From positions 1-64,000 of the forward strand of contig NZ_JAGZSD010000009.1 of assembly GCF_018381315.1 (NCBI RefSeq): 64,000 bases of DNA, in the 5' to 3' direction. The first letter of the stretch is position 1. Each line of letters begins with the position of its first letter. The DNA is from Anaerostipes sp. (GTDB lineage: Bacteria > Bacillota > Clostridia > Lachnospirales > Lachnospiraceae). Below, piece after piece: positions 16,964 through 23,355 of this stretch. A program made the position numbers and the translations under genes. Under the pieces are notes generated by a model. It saw only the letters and a program-made list of their open reading frames with translations, made no database searches and was not told the DNA's origin.

Positions 16964-17086
16964 TTAATCCATCCAGGCAAAACCACCGATCACCAGTGAC
17001 ATGGATACCCAGAATGGGACTACACCAGCCCCTAGAAGGAGTACACCGGATAATATAAGTGCTTTGCTTAATAACCTGTTTATCAA
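16964..17086 (-). CDS. Small membrane protein with TTG start
   Basis: A 40-residue frame from TTG at 17086 to TAA at 16964: two hydrophobic stretches (ALILSGVLLLGAGVV and VSMSLVIGGFAW) around a Pro-Phe-Trp turn make a helical hairpin. AAAGGAG stands 7-8 bases before the TTG and overlaps the end of the replication gene, which supports translation. No ATG is available in frame. It could be a membrane-active peptide or a holin-like protein. Not recognised. Confidence 0.5.
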   Translation of the reverse strand: MINRLLSKALILSGVLLLGAGVVPFWVSMSLVIGGFAWMD

Positions 17087-17090
17087 TGCT

Positions 17091-17894
17091 TTATGCTCCT
17101 TTCAGTTGCTCTATGATATAGTCGTGAACATCGCCATTGTGTGAAACTTTCACTTGTCCTGATTCTATATGGTCCTTGATCTCCGTAAGTAAATAAACAA
17201 TGTTGCCCTTGTTGAGGGTTTTATAATAGCTGTAATCATCAAAAGAAATGTTATATTCACTTCTTCCGTTATTGTACTGGATGGTCATATATGCATCATC
17301 CCTTGTTGTTTGAGAAACAGAAGATCCTTCCCTCTCAGACTCTCCCTCTGTATTTAGTTCTCTCTCTGAATTTAACTCTCTCTCTGTCTCTCTCTCTGGT
17401 GTAGAAATCTCACTAGGTTCCTTACAAGATTCCTTACAATTTTCGTTAGATTCCTTACAAGTGTTAGAAATCTCACTAGGTTCCTTACAATGATTACTGT
17501 TAGATTTATTACGTTCCTCTTGAATCCTTCTTTGATATGATCTCTGCCGGTCTGCTTCTGTGCTGCTCTTTCCTATATAATTTTGTATATTAGCCATGAA
17601 AATGGCCCCGGAACTTTTTATCCTTTCTATCAACCCAAGACTTTCAAATAGATCCAGAGCCTTTTCTACATCAGAAACATTATGATGTATCACCTTTGAA
17701 AGAATCTCTGTTGTATATGGTATATCTTCTGCCAGCATTAGTTTTCCGTCTCTTTTTAAGCTTTTCAAATACATTTTCAAAAGAATATTTGAATACATAT
17801 AGCCATTTTCCATACTTTCAATGATGACAAGTTCATCACTATCAAAAAAATATTCCTTTAACCTCATATAATAATAAGGCTTATTGTCTGCCAC
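17091..17894 (-). CDS. Phage replisome organizer (DnaD-related) protein
   Basis: A 267-residue replication initiator or helicase-loader type protein. The first about 110 residues (PYYYMRLKEYFFDSDELVIIE, split at FDSD; YSNILLKMYLKSLKRDGKL, IERIKSSGAIFMANIQNYIG) match the phage replisome organizer N-terminal winged-helix domain. A low-complexity linker with a duplicated CKEPSEIS unit and Glu/Arg/Ser repeats follows, then a short C-terminal domain. It starts with GTG after AAGGGGG. Position after the Xis-like gene is standard for an early operon, and its presence means the element can probably replicate after excision. Confidence 0.82.
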   Translation of the reverse strand: MADNKPYYYMRLKEYFFDSDELVIIESMENGYMYSNILLKMYLKSLKRDGKLMLAEDIPYTTEILSKVIHHNVSDVEKALDLFESLGLIERIKSSGAIFMANIQNYIGKSSTEADRQRSYQRRIQEERNKSNSNHCKEPSEISNTCKESNENCKESCKEPSEISTPERETERELNSERELNTEGESEREGSSVSQTTRDDAYMTIQYNNGRSEYNISFDDYSYYKTLNKGNIVYLLTEIKDHIESGQVKVSHNGDVHDYIIEQLKGA

Positions 17895-18050
17895 TTGTTT
17901 GCCCCCTTCCTGTTCTTTTGCTGCTACATTCGTTGTTACTTTCAGTGATGCTTTGCTTGTTACCTATATGCCGTCAAACGGCTTAAACACTTGGTTTTAT
18001 GCGGTGTTTCACTGTCGTTTTGGTTGTTACCTTCGCTGTTACTTTGCTTG

Positions 18051-18278
18051 TTATCCTGCCTGCCCTTTGCCTGTCCATTGGTTGTCCTCTGGACGTCCAC
18101 TGCTGGCTCCGTACAGGCATTTTTCATTGAAATAAGCCCGGTTTACACGTCCAGGTATTACAATATAGCCTGCTGCCTTTAACTGGCTATTTAATTCCTT
18201 GATGATCCCATAAGCCTTGGATACGCTGACACCAATAACAGCAGCTACTTCTTTGGCATTGATAAATTGTTTTTCCAT
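18051..18278 (-). CDS. Xis-like helix-turn-helix protein
   Basis: 75 residues: FINAKEVAAVIGVSVSKAYGIIKELN is a winged/MerR-like helix-turn-helix of the kind found in excisionases and small phage regulators, followed by IPGRVNRAYF, a typical wing (GRR.RF-like), and a polar tail. First gene of the leftward early operon, opposite the integrase. An operator-like sequence lies 30-45 bases upstream, so the repressor should control it. AAAGGAAAAGGTG precedes the ATG. Confidence 0.7.
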   Translation of the reverse strand: MEKQFINAKEVAAVIGVSVSKAYGIIKELNSQLKAAGYIVIPGRVNRAYFNEKCLYGASSGRPEDNQWTGKGQAG

Positions 18279-18307
18279 ATGTTCACCTTTTCCTTTCGTT
18301 GTGATTC

Positions 18308-18322
18308 ATTCTAAAGTGAAAA
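18308..18322. promoter_or_regulatory. Operator-like site upstream of the Xis-like gene (site A)
   Basis: ATTCTAAAGTGAAAA matches the two sites in the repressor/Cro intergenic region (consensus ATTC(T/A)AAA(A/G)TGAA). Read on the minus strand it contains TAGAAT, a plausible -10 for the early operon, so bound repressor would block it. Confidence 0.55.
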
Positions 18323-18484
18323 GGGTGTGAATAGTATTCCTACCCTTACAAACTTTTCCTTTCATAATTTTGTGGTTTCTACTCATATAGGAGAGAACCG
18401 GCTACTAAATTCTTAGTAGTCATTCCTCATCATAGTGTGGGCGGTAATTTCCGTTGGCCTTAACCAGTCCAAGTTTGGTCCTGT

Positions 18485-18676
18485 TTAATCCTCAAGGATG
18501 TCGAGTACATCGACACCTAAAGCCTTAGCAATTTTGCCAGCCGTTTCTGGCTTTACGTTTTTTCCACCCATTGCTCGGCATAACGTTCCCTTTGCTATAC
18601 CTTGATCCTCAAAGCCTTTTTGTGTTATGCAGGCCCTGGCTCTGGCAAGATCAAACTTCTTTCTATCCAATTTCAT
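18485..18676 (-). CDS. Cro-like XRE-family regulator
   Basis: A 63-residue single-domain helix-turn-helix protein (ARACITQKGFEDQGIAKGTLCRAM; KPETAGKIAKALGVDVLDILED). It is the divergent partner of the repressor across a 130-base switch, the Cro position. The ATG at 18676 has AGGAGG six bases upstream and is preferred to the ATG at 18694, which lacks a site. About 200 bases without a gene separate it from the Xis-like gene; apart from operator site A I see nothing else there. Confidence 0.8.
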   Translation of the reverse strand: MKLDRKKFDLARARACITQKGFEDQGIAKGTLCRAMGGKNVKPETAGKIAKALGVDVLDILED

Positions 18677-18710
18677 TTCTAACCTCCTATTCATTATTGA
18701 ATATTTTTTC

Positions 18711-18739
18711 TTGACAAATAAATCATACTATTCTAAAAT
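18711..18739 (+). promoter_or_regulatory. Rightward repressor promoter
   Basis: TTGACA (18711-18716), a 17-base spacer and TAAAAT (18734-18739) precede the repressor gene. It shares its core with the oppositely directed promoter, whose -35 lies at 18750..18745. Confidence 0.75.
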
Positions 18740-18750
18740 GAATATGTCAA
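18722..18750 (-). promoter_or_regulatory. Leftward cro promoter, face to face with the repressor promoter
   Basis: On the minus strand TTGACA (18750..18745), 17 bases and TATGAT (18727..18722). The flanks (18700-18716 and 18745-18760) are inverted copies of each other, so the two promoters form one large dyad and cannot both be occupied by polymerase. Confidence 0.75.
18730..18743. promoter_or_regulatory. Operator-like dyad in the switch (site B)
   Basis: ATTCTAAAATGAAT is a 12-of-14 palindrome that lies over the -10 of the repressor promoter and the spacer of the cro promoter. It is the best-centred of three related sites. Confidence 0.6.
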
Positions 18751-18758
18751 GAAAAATA

Positions 18759-18773
18759 TTTTCACTTTTGAAT
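18759..18773. promoter_or_regulatory. Operator-like site in the switch (site C)
   Basis: On the minus strand ATTCAAAAGTGAAAA, matching site A at 14 of 15 positions. It lies between the dyad promoters and the repressor start, near the expected +1 region of the repressor transcript. Confidence 0.55.
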
Positions 18774-18807
18774 AGTTGTGATAAAATAACAATATGAGGT
18801 GAAAATA

Positions 18808-19458
18808 ATGGGATTAAATGAAATTATTAAAATCGGAGGCAGAATAAAAGAATTTCGTAAACAAAAAGGTTTTACACAAAAGCAAATGGCAAAAGCCGTT
18901 GGTATTCCTTATTCCACATATTCAAATTATGAGAACAATAACAGAGTTCCTAAAAAAGAACAGTTAGAAAAAATTGTAAAAATATTAGGTATAACTATCT
19001 CTGATCTTGTAGAAAGTAGTGTGATAGAAAGAGAGCTTCGTATTCTTCAACTTGAATACAAAGATTTAAAAGATAACGATGATATTCCCTTGAATACTCG
19101 CTTAGAATCATTGAAGATATATGAGGAAGAAATCAAAAATAGAAAGGAAGCATTGGCTCTTAACGCATATTTAATCAAAAACAATAAATCATCGGAAACA
19201 ATAAACCAAATATCTAATAGAATGGCAATGAATATTCAGGATCTTTCATTTTTGGAAAAAAGAATACTTGAAAGCACAGGAAAATTGAACGATGAAGGAA
19301 AGAAAAAAGTATTTGAATATGCCAATGATCTTGTTGATAGCAGTAAATATCAACAAATGTCAGATCAAAGTCATTTAGTGCCAATAGCGGCCCATAATGA
19401 TAATATAGACGATCCAGAGCAGCGGGAACTAATAGAGGAAGACTTGAAGGACTTATAA
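18808..19458 (+). CDS. CI-like repressor, XRE family
   Basis: A 216-residue protein: N-terminal XRE helix-turn-helix (RIKEFRKQKGFTQKQMAKAV, PYSTYSNYENNNRVPKKEQL) followed by a long helical, charged linker and a C-terminal region (LNDEGKKKVFEYANDLVDSS) commonly seen at the end of phage repressors without a LexA-type protease domain. Because no Ser-Lys autoprotease is visible, induction probably relies on the ImmA/IrrE-like peptidase or an antirepressor, not RecA. ATG 18808 follows GAGGTG; a GTG at 18799 is an unlikely alternative. Its AT content is clearly higher than the neighbouring chromosome. Confidence 0.85.
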   Translation: MGLNEIIKIGGRIKEFRKQKGFTQKQMAKAVGIPYSTYSNYENNNRVPKKEQLEKIVKILGITISDLVESSVIERELRILQLEYKDLKDNDDIPLNTRLESLKIYEEEIKNRKEALALNAYLIKNNKSSETINQISNRMAMNIQDLSFLEKRILESTGKLNDEGKKKVFEYANDLVDSSKYQQMSDQSHLVPIAAHNDNIDDPEQRELIEEDLKDL

Positions 19459-19866
19459 CCCACCGCTTACTACAGAAACCCAGAAAACCCATTGGGTTAT
19501 GACTACCGTAGAATTATCGTAAACGGCTTTATAGAGGACAGGGAAGAATTACCCAGCAAAGGTCGGAAAACGCTACCTTTGACTCTGCAAAACTGCCGAG
19601 TCAGCAGTTTTATACTGCCGTAGAAATTTACGTCAGGACAATCCTGACCGGGCAAAACGCCGGGTCAGAGCGTCCCAGCATAGGGCGCATGAAAACGCAT
19701 ATTTGCGTTCTCTAATAGAGCTAAGATCTCAGCGCAATTATGCGCTCAGTGGATAGAATAGAGCGGAATTTTCCGCTGTATGGACCTTGACAATATAATA
19801 TGCTTACCCAGGCAACCGGAAGGGCGTTTTTCATCCGTTTCTAGTCTTGTAGGAAGGGGTGATAAC
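19459..19866. other. Noncoding stretch between repressor and small toxin gene
   Basis: About 400 bases with no gene on either strand. The first 95 bases show nothing clear. 19557-19777 carry the hairpin array, and 19786-19866 form the leader of the toxin mRNA. Confidence 0.6.
19557..19777 (+). repeat. Array of about nine short hairpins
   Basis: Consecutive perfect or near-perfect stems with A/T-rich loops: 19557-19563/19575-19581, 19589-19596/19604-19611, 19619-19622/19629-19632, 19632-19638/19642-19648, 19644-19649/19663-19668, 19670-19676/19683-19688, 19694-19699/19704-19709, 19731-19736/19741-19746 and 19762-19768/19771-19777. Stems differ in sequence, so it is not a tandem repeat. Several overlap and are mutually exclusive (CTGAC at 19644-19648 can pair on either side). 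Possible roles: a single-strand replication origin, an integrase or packaging signal, or a structured RNA. Confidence 0.7.
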
Positions 19867-19947
19867 ATGGTTACATATGGTGATTTATTCAACTTTGTAA
19901 TTATGCTTTGTGCTGTTATTGCTTTGATTTTAACACACAAAAAATAG
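19867..19947 (+). CDS. Putative holin-like type I toxin (Hol-Tox-like), 26 residues
   Basis: ATG 19867 to TAG 19947 encodes MVTYGDLFNFVIMLCAVIAL followed by ILTHKK, a single hydrophobic helix with the MVTY start and Lys end typical of small holin-like toxins. GGAAGGGG lies 8 bases before the ATG. The stop is inside a strong hairpin, and a perfect opposing promoter lies about 100 bases downstream, the layout of a type I toxin-antitoxin pair. The mRNA leader TCATCCGTTTC (19831-19841) can pair with GAAACGGATGA (20000-20010), a 5'-3' interaction also seen in such systems. Confidence 0.7.
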   Translation: MVTYGDLFNFVIMLCAVIALILTHKK

Positions 19948-19983
19948 ACGCCCAGTCTTTGGTAGGATAGGCGCCTATTTTTT
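19939..19983. terminator. Bidirectional terminator at the toxin stop codon
   Basis: AAAAAATAGACGCC (19939-19952) pairs with GGCGCCTATTTTTT (19970-19983). Poly-A and poly-T flanks make it functional on both strands, so it can end both the toxin mRNA and the antisense RNA. Confidence 0.85.
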
Positions 19984-20037
19984 AGGAACTTAAAATACCG
20001 AAACGGATGAGTAGAGGTCATCCATCCGGTTGTCTTG
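19939..20037 (-). ncRNA. Predicted antisense antitoxin RNA
   Basis: Inferred transcript from the consensus promoter at 20074..20046 to the bidirectional terminator at 19939-19983. At about 100 bases it would overlap the 3' end of the toxin mRNA. No direct evidence of transcription is available. Confidence 0.5.
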
Positions 20038-20045
20038 TTAAGTAT

Positions 20046-20074
20046 ATTATACGCAAGGTTCCCCAATATGTCAA
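20046..20074 (-). promoter_or_regulatory. Consensus promoter antisense to the toxin
   Basis: On the minus strand TTGACA (20074..20069), a 17-base spacer and TATAAT (20051..20046): both boxes perfect. It reads towards the toxin gene with no protein gene in between. Confidence 0.8.
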
Positions 20075-20287
20075 GAAACCGCCCGGCGGCAACCGGACGG
20101 AATCTCATAGATACTATTGCCGGACTGCTGCCGGGAATGAATCTAACATAAGCAATTAGATTATATCATTTCCAAGTAGCACCTGCAATAGGTGTTATTT
20201 TTATGCTGTTTTTCAAAGAAAGTATTTCATTTTTCCATGAAAAACCTACATTAATCAACGATAAATGACAGAAAGGAATGATATAAT
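20075..20287. other. Spacer between antisense promoter and integrase
   Basis: Holds a long-range inverted repeat (20082-20091 CCCGGCGGCA with 20126-20135 TGCTGCCGGG, one G-U) and a small CACCT/AGGTG hairpin at 20180-20194 followed by a T-rich run. These could be integrase arm sites or a weak terminator. No gene is visible. Confidence 0.4.
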
Positions 20288-21373
20288 ATGCCTGCATACA
20301 AAGACGAAACCACTGGAAAGTGGTATTGTAAATTTTATTATCAGGATTGGCAGGGTAAACGAAAACAAAAGAAAAAAATGGGGTTTGAAAGAAAGAAGGA
20401 TGCCAAAGAATGGGAACAGCATTTTCTTGAACAGCAGGCCGCCGATCTCAACATGAGATTTTCTGATTTTATAGACTTGTATTTAGAGGATATGCAACAC
20501 CGGCTCAGATATTCAACCATTGTTACCAAGAAAGCTATTATTAACAACCGTATACTGCCGTTCTTTGGTGATATGTCCGTTAATGAGATCACTCCACCGC
20601 AGATAAGAACATGGCAGAATGAGCTGACCACTTATAAATCCGAAAAGGGCAAGCCGTTTTCTCAAACCTACTTAAAAGCTGTATGTGACCAGATGGTCAA
20701 TATCATGAATTATGCTGTGAAGTATTATAATCTGGCAGCAAATCCATGCTTGAAAGCCGGTAGCATAGGCAGGCACCGCAGAGATTCTATAGATTTCTGG
20801 ACATTGGAAGAGTTTGAACGCTTTATAGCCTTTTTTAAGGACGATATTGAGCCTACCTTGGTGTTTACTGCCCTTTACTATACAGGGGCCAGAATCGGCG
20901 AACTGCTGGCTCTGACACCCAAAGATATAGACTTGCAGGCTGGAACAATCTCCATTACAAAGACTTACCAGCGGAGAGACAAGAAAGATATTGTAACACC
21001 GCCCAAAACCAAAAAGGGAAACCGGATCATATCTATTCCCCCATTTTTAGGAGAGATGTTCCAAGATTATATGAGCCTTATATATGGCCTGAATGATTCT
21101 GACCGTATTCTACAGTCAAATAAATGGATCATTGAGAAGTGGATCAAAAAAGGATGTGAAGGTGCCGGCGTAAAAAAGATACGGATACATGACTTACGCC
21201 ACTCTCATGCAAGTCTGCTCATCGAACTTGGCTTTTCACCGCTGCTCATTGCGGAACGTTTAGGACATGAGAGCATAGAAACCACCCTGAACACATATAG
21301 TCACCTTTATCCGAATAAGCAGGATGAGGTTGCGTCCAAATTAGAGAAATTAAACGTCTTAGTACCAAAATAG
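20288..21373 (+). CDS. int: Tyrosine recombinase (integrase) of the element
   Basis: A 361-residue integrase. An N-terminal arm-binding domain (YKDETTGKWYCKFYYQDWQG, AP2/Arm type) is followed by a core-binding helical domain (FSDFIDLYLEDM... PFFGDMSVNEIT) and the catalytic domain with R202 (TGARIGELL), K243, H301 and R304 (HDLRHSHASLL), H327 (LGHESIETT) and Y337 (NTYSHLYP). All catalytic residues are present. The last codons lie inside the right att repeat. Rightward orientation places it at the element's edge next to khpA. Confidence 0.95.
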   Translation: MPAYKDETTGKWYCKFYYQDWQGKRKQKKKMGFERKKDAKEWEQHFLEQQAADLNMRFSDFIDLYLEDMQHRLRYSTIVTKKAIINNRILPFFGDMSVNEITPPQIRTWQNELTTYKSEKGKPFSQTYLKAVCDQMVNIMNYAVKYYNLAANPCLKAGSIGRHRRDSIDFWTLEEFERFIAFFKDDIEPTLVFTALYYTGARIGELLALTPKDIDLQAGTISITKTYQRRDKKDIVTPPKTKKGNRIISIPPFLGEMFQDYMSLIYGLNDSDRILQSNKWIIEKWIKKGCEGAGVKKIRIHDLRHSHASLLIELGFSPLLIAERLGHESIETTLNTYSHLYPNKQDEVASKLEKLNVLVPK

Positions 21374-21379
21374 TACTTT
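21360..21379 (+). repeat. Right attachment-site repeat (attR candidate)
   Basis: TAGTACC-AAAAT-AGTACTTT overlaps the integrase stop codon and mirrors the repeat at 12797-12816. See the left repeat for the mismatch in the centre. Confidence 0.6.
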
Positions 21380-21388
21380 CAAACAAAA

Positions 21389-21437
21389 AGAAAGCCCGCA
21401 AACGACCTATTTAAGCCATTTGTGAGCTTTCTTATTT
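21389..21437. terminator. Terminator between integrase and khpA
   Basis: AAAGAAAGCCCGCAAA pairs imperfectly with TTTGTGAGCTTTCTT around a 16-base loop, followed by T-rich sequence in both directions. It lies between convergent genes. Confidence 0.65.
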
Positions 21438-21665
21438 TTATTGTATATCTACAACAATCTTTTTGTCGCCTTTATCAACGGAAGCTTTGACAACCGTCCG
21501 GATCGCTTTTGCAATCCTTCCCTGTTTGCCAATCACTTTTCCCATATCTCCTGGGGCAACATGTAATTCCAAGATTAAAGCATCTTCAGTCTCACGCTCG
21601 ATTACTGTTACTTCGTCCGGTTGATCTACGAGGGCTTTTGCAATCACTTCTAACAAATGTTTCAT
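21438..21665 (-). CDS. khpA: KH-domain RNA-binding protein KhpA
   Basis: 75 residues with a single KH domain; the nucleic-acid loop is visible as VIGKQGRIAKAIRTVV (GxxG-type GKQG). In Firmicutes KhpA forms a dimer with KhpB/Jag and affects cell division and RNA regulation. It follows rpsP by 16 bases, the conserved order rpsP-khpA. In many Clostridia rimM, trmD and rplS come next; here the integrated element follows. Confidence 0.93.
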   Translation of the reverse strand: MKHLLEVIAKALVDQPDEVTVIERETEDALILELHVAPGDMGKVIGKQGRIAKAIRTVVKASVDKGDKKIVVDIQ

Positions 21666-21681
21666 GCGTTTTGCCTCCTAA

Positions 21682-21942
21682 CTATTTTTCAATTCCAGCA
21701 ACTTTAAGTAACTTTGCAACAGTGTCTGTCGGCTGTGCACCCTGAGATAACCATTTCTTTGCAGCATCTTCGTCGAATTTGATCACACTTGGATCCTGGT
21801 TCGGATCGTAAGTACCGATTTCTTCGATGAATTTTCCATCTCTTGGAGATCTGGAATCTGCTACAACCACTCTATAAAAAGGAGACTTCTTCTGTCCCAT
21901 TCTTTTTAATCTCATCTTTACTGCCATCTGTTTCACCTCCAT
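21682..21942 (-). CDS. rpsP: 30S ribosomal protein S16
   Basis: 86 residues with the S16 signature MAVKMRLKRMGQKKSPFYRV followed by VVADSRSPRDG, EIGTYDPN and the C-terminal AQPTDTVAKLL. The methionine at MAVKMRL (four residues in) has GGAGGTG-like sequence nearby and is probably the true start, leaving a three-to-four-residue uncertainty. Between ffh and khpA, the usual SRP/ribosome operon. Confidence 0.96.
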   Translation of the reverse strand: MEVKQMAVKMRLKRMGQKKSPFYRVVVADSRSPRDGKFIEEIGTYDPNQDPSVIKFDEDAAKKWLSQGAQPTDTVAKLLKVAGIEK

Positions 21943-21975
21943 AAATTTATTATTATTAATATCTATAACAAAGCG

Positions 21976-23322
21976 TTAAAAAGGCAGTTTAAACCTTCCT
22001 TTTTTGCCGCCCTTGCCACCAAACATACCTGACATCTGCTTCATCATCTTCTTCTGATTCTGGAACTGTTTGCAGAGCTTGTTGACTTCTGCAATCGGTA
22101 CCCCTGCACCGTCAGCAATCCTTTTTCTTCTGGAAGGATTGATAATCTCCGGTGTAGCCCTCTCTTCCTTTGTCATGGAATAGATGATCGATGCGGTACG
22201 GTCCATCATGCTGTCGTCAAGATCCGCGCCCTTTAACTGATTCCCAAGTCCGGGAATCATGGAAAGCATATCTGAAAGCCCTCCCATCTTCTTCACCTGT
22301 TCCATCTGCTCTAAGAAGTCATCGAAGGTAAAAGAAGCCTTGCGGAGCTTTTGCTGCATCTCCAGCGCCTTTTCCTCATCGACTGTGGCTTCCGCCTTCT
22401 CAATCAGTGTCAGCACATCTCCCATGCCGAGAATACGGCTGGTCATGCGGTCCGGGTAAAACTGCTGAAGATCATCCAGCTTCTCTCCCATACCAATATA
22501 TAAAATCGGTTTTCCGGTTACGGAGCGGATTGACAAAGCAGCCCCTCCACGGGTGTCTCCGTCCATCTTCGTTAAGATAACACCGTCAACTCCGACTTTT
22601 TCATTAAAATCTTTTGCCACGTTGACCGCATCCTGTCCGGTCATGGCATCTACTACAAGGATCGTCTGATATACATCGACAGCACCCTTAATGGCAATCA
22701 GCTCTGTCATCATATCTTCATCGATATGCAGCCGGCCTGCTGTATCCAGAATAACAATGTTGTTGCCGTTCTTTGCCGCATGCTCAATGGATGCCTTTGC
22801 TATATCCACGGGATTCATCTTATCTCCCATAGAAAAGACCGGAACTCCCTGTTTTTCTCCGTTGACCTGCAGCTGTTTGATCGCCGCCGGGCGGTAAACA
22901 TCACACGCTGCCAAAAGCGGGCGTTTGCCCTTCTGTTTATATTTTCCTGCAAGCTTCGCTGTGGTGGTCGTTTTACCTGCACCCTGGAGACCTGCCATCA
23001 GAATGACTGTTATCTCATTTCCCGGCTTTAACTGGATCTCCGTGGTGGTAGAACCCATCAGCGCTTCCATCTCTTCTTTAACGATCTTGATTACCATCTG
23101 TCCGGGATTCAGCCCGTTTAAAACGTCCTGTCCTACAGCACGGTCCTGAACAGCTTTGATGAAGGACTTTACGACCTTGAAGTTGACATCAGCTTCCAAA
23201 AGCGCCCTTTTTACTTCTTTCATGGCTGCTTTTACGTCATTCTCCGTCAAACGTCCCTTGCTTCTTAAATTCTTAAATACGTTTTGAAGTTTCTCAGATA
23301 AACTTTCAAATGCCATAAACAT
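21976..23322 (-). CDS. ffh: Signal recognition particle GTPase Ffh
   Basis: Ffh binds 4.5S/scRNA and signal sequences and delivers ribosomes to FtsY. The 448 residues show the N domain, G1 GLQGAGKTT, DVYRPAA, the DTAGR G3 motif, TKMDGDTRGG, and the methionine-rich M domain (MMDRTASIIYSMTKEER, RRKRIADGAG) ending in a GGKGGKKGRF tail. AGGAGG-like sequence precedes the start. It is 33 bases after ylxM. Confidence 0.98.
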   Translation of the reverse strand: MFMAFESLSEKLQNVFKNLRSKGRLTENDVKAAMKEVKRALLEADVNFKVVKSFIKAVQDRAVGQDVLNGLNPGQMVIKIVKEEMEALMGSTTTEIQLKPGNEITVILMAGLQGAGKTTTTAKLAGKYKQKGKRPLLAACDVYRPAAIKQLQVNGEKQGVPVFSMGDKMNPVDIAKASIEHAAKNGNNIVILDTAGRLHIDEDMMTELIAIKGAVDVYQTILVVDAMTGQDAVNVAKDFNEKVGVDGVILTKMDGDTRGGAALSIRSVTGKPILYIGMGEKLDDLQQFYPDRMTSRILGMGDVLTLIEKAEATVDEEKALEMQQKLRKASFTFDDFLEQMEQVKKMGGLSDMLSMIPGLGNQLKGADLDDSMMDRTASIIYSMTKEERATPEIINPSRRKRIADGAGVPIAEVNKLCKQFQNQKKMMKQMSGMFGGKGGKKGRFKLPF

Positions 23323-23355
23323 CCTCCTGAATCCGCCGCAGAAACCGGCGACCTG

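Larger units (their letters stand above)
12797..21379. mobile_element. Integrated phage-satellite-like element (about 8.6 kb)
   Basis: Bounded by att-like repeats and containing a tyrosine integrase, repressor and Cro-like proteins, an Xis-like protein, a phage replisome organizer, an ImmA/IrrE-type peptidase, several small proteins, a scaffold protein, a major capsid protein and a sigma-70-like factor. All lytic-side genes read leftwards from about 18.7 kb; the repressor and integrase read rightwards. No portal, terminase, head-tail connector, tail, lysis or relaxase gene is present. The size and gene complement fit a phage satellite or a strongly reduced prophage better than a complete phage or a conjugative element. 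Confidence 0.75.

Noticed and set aside
17340..17500. Repeated CTCTCTCTG and GGTTCCTTACAA units, considered as a CRISPR or tandem repeat
   Set aside because: They encode the low-complexity linker of the replication protein in frame; spacing is irregular and there are no spacers. No CRISPR array was seen in the window.
18279..18484. Possible short peptides in the gap between the Cro-like and Xis-like genes
   Set aside because: Only frames of fewer than 20 residues without ribosome binding sites were found.
19746..20108. 120-residue minus-strand frame covering toxin and hairpins
   Set aside because: It runs through the terminator and over the toxin gene and has no start site; a shadow of the structured region.
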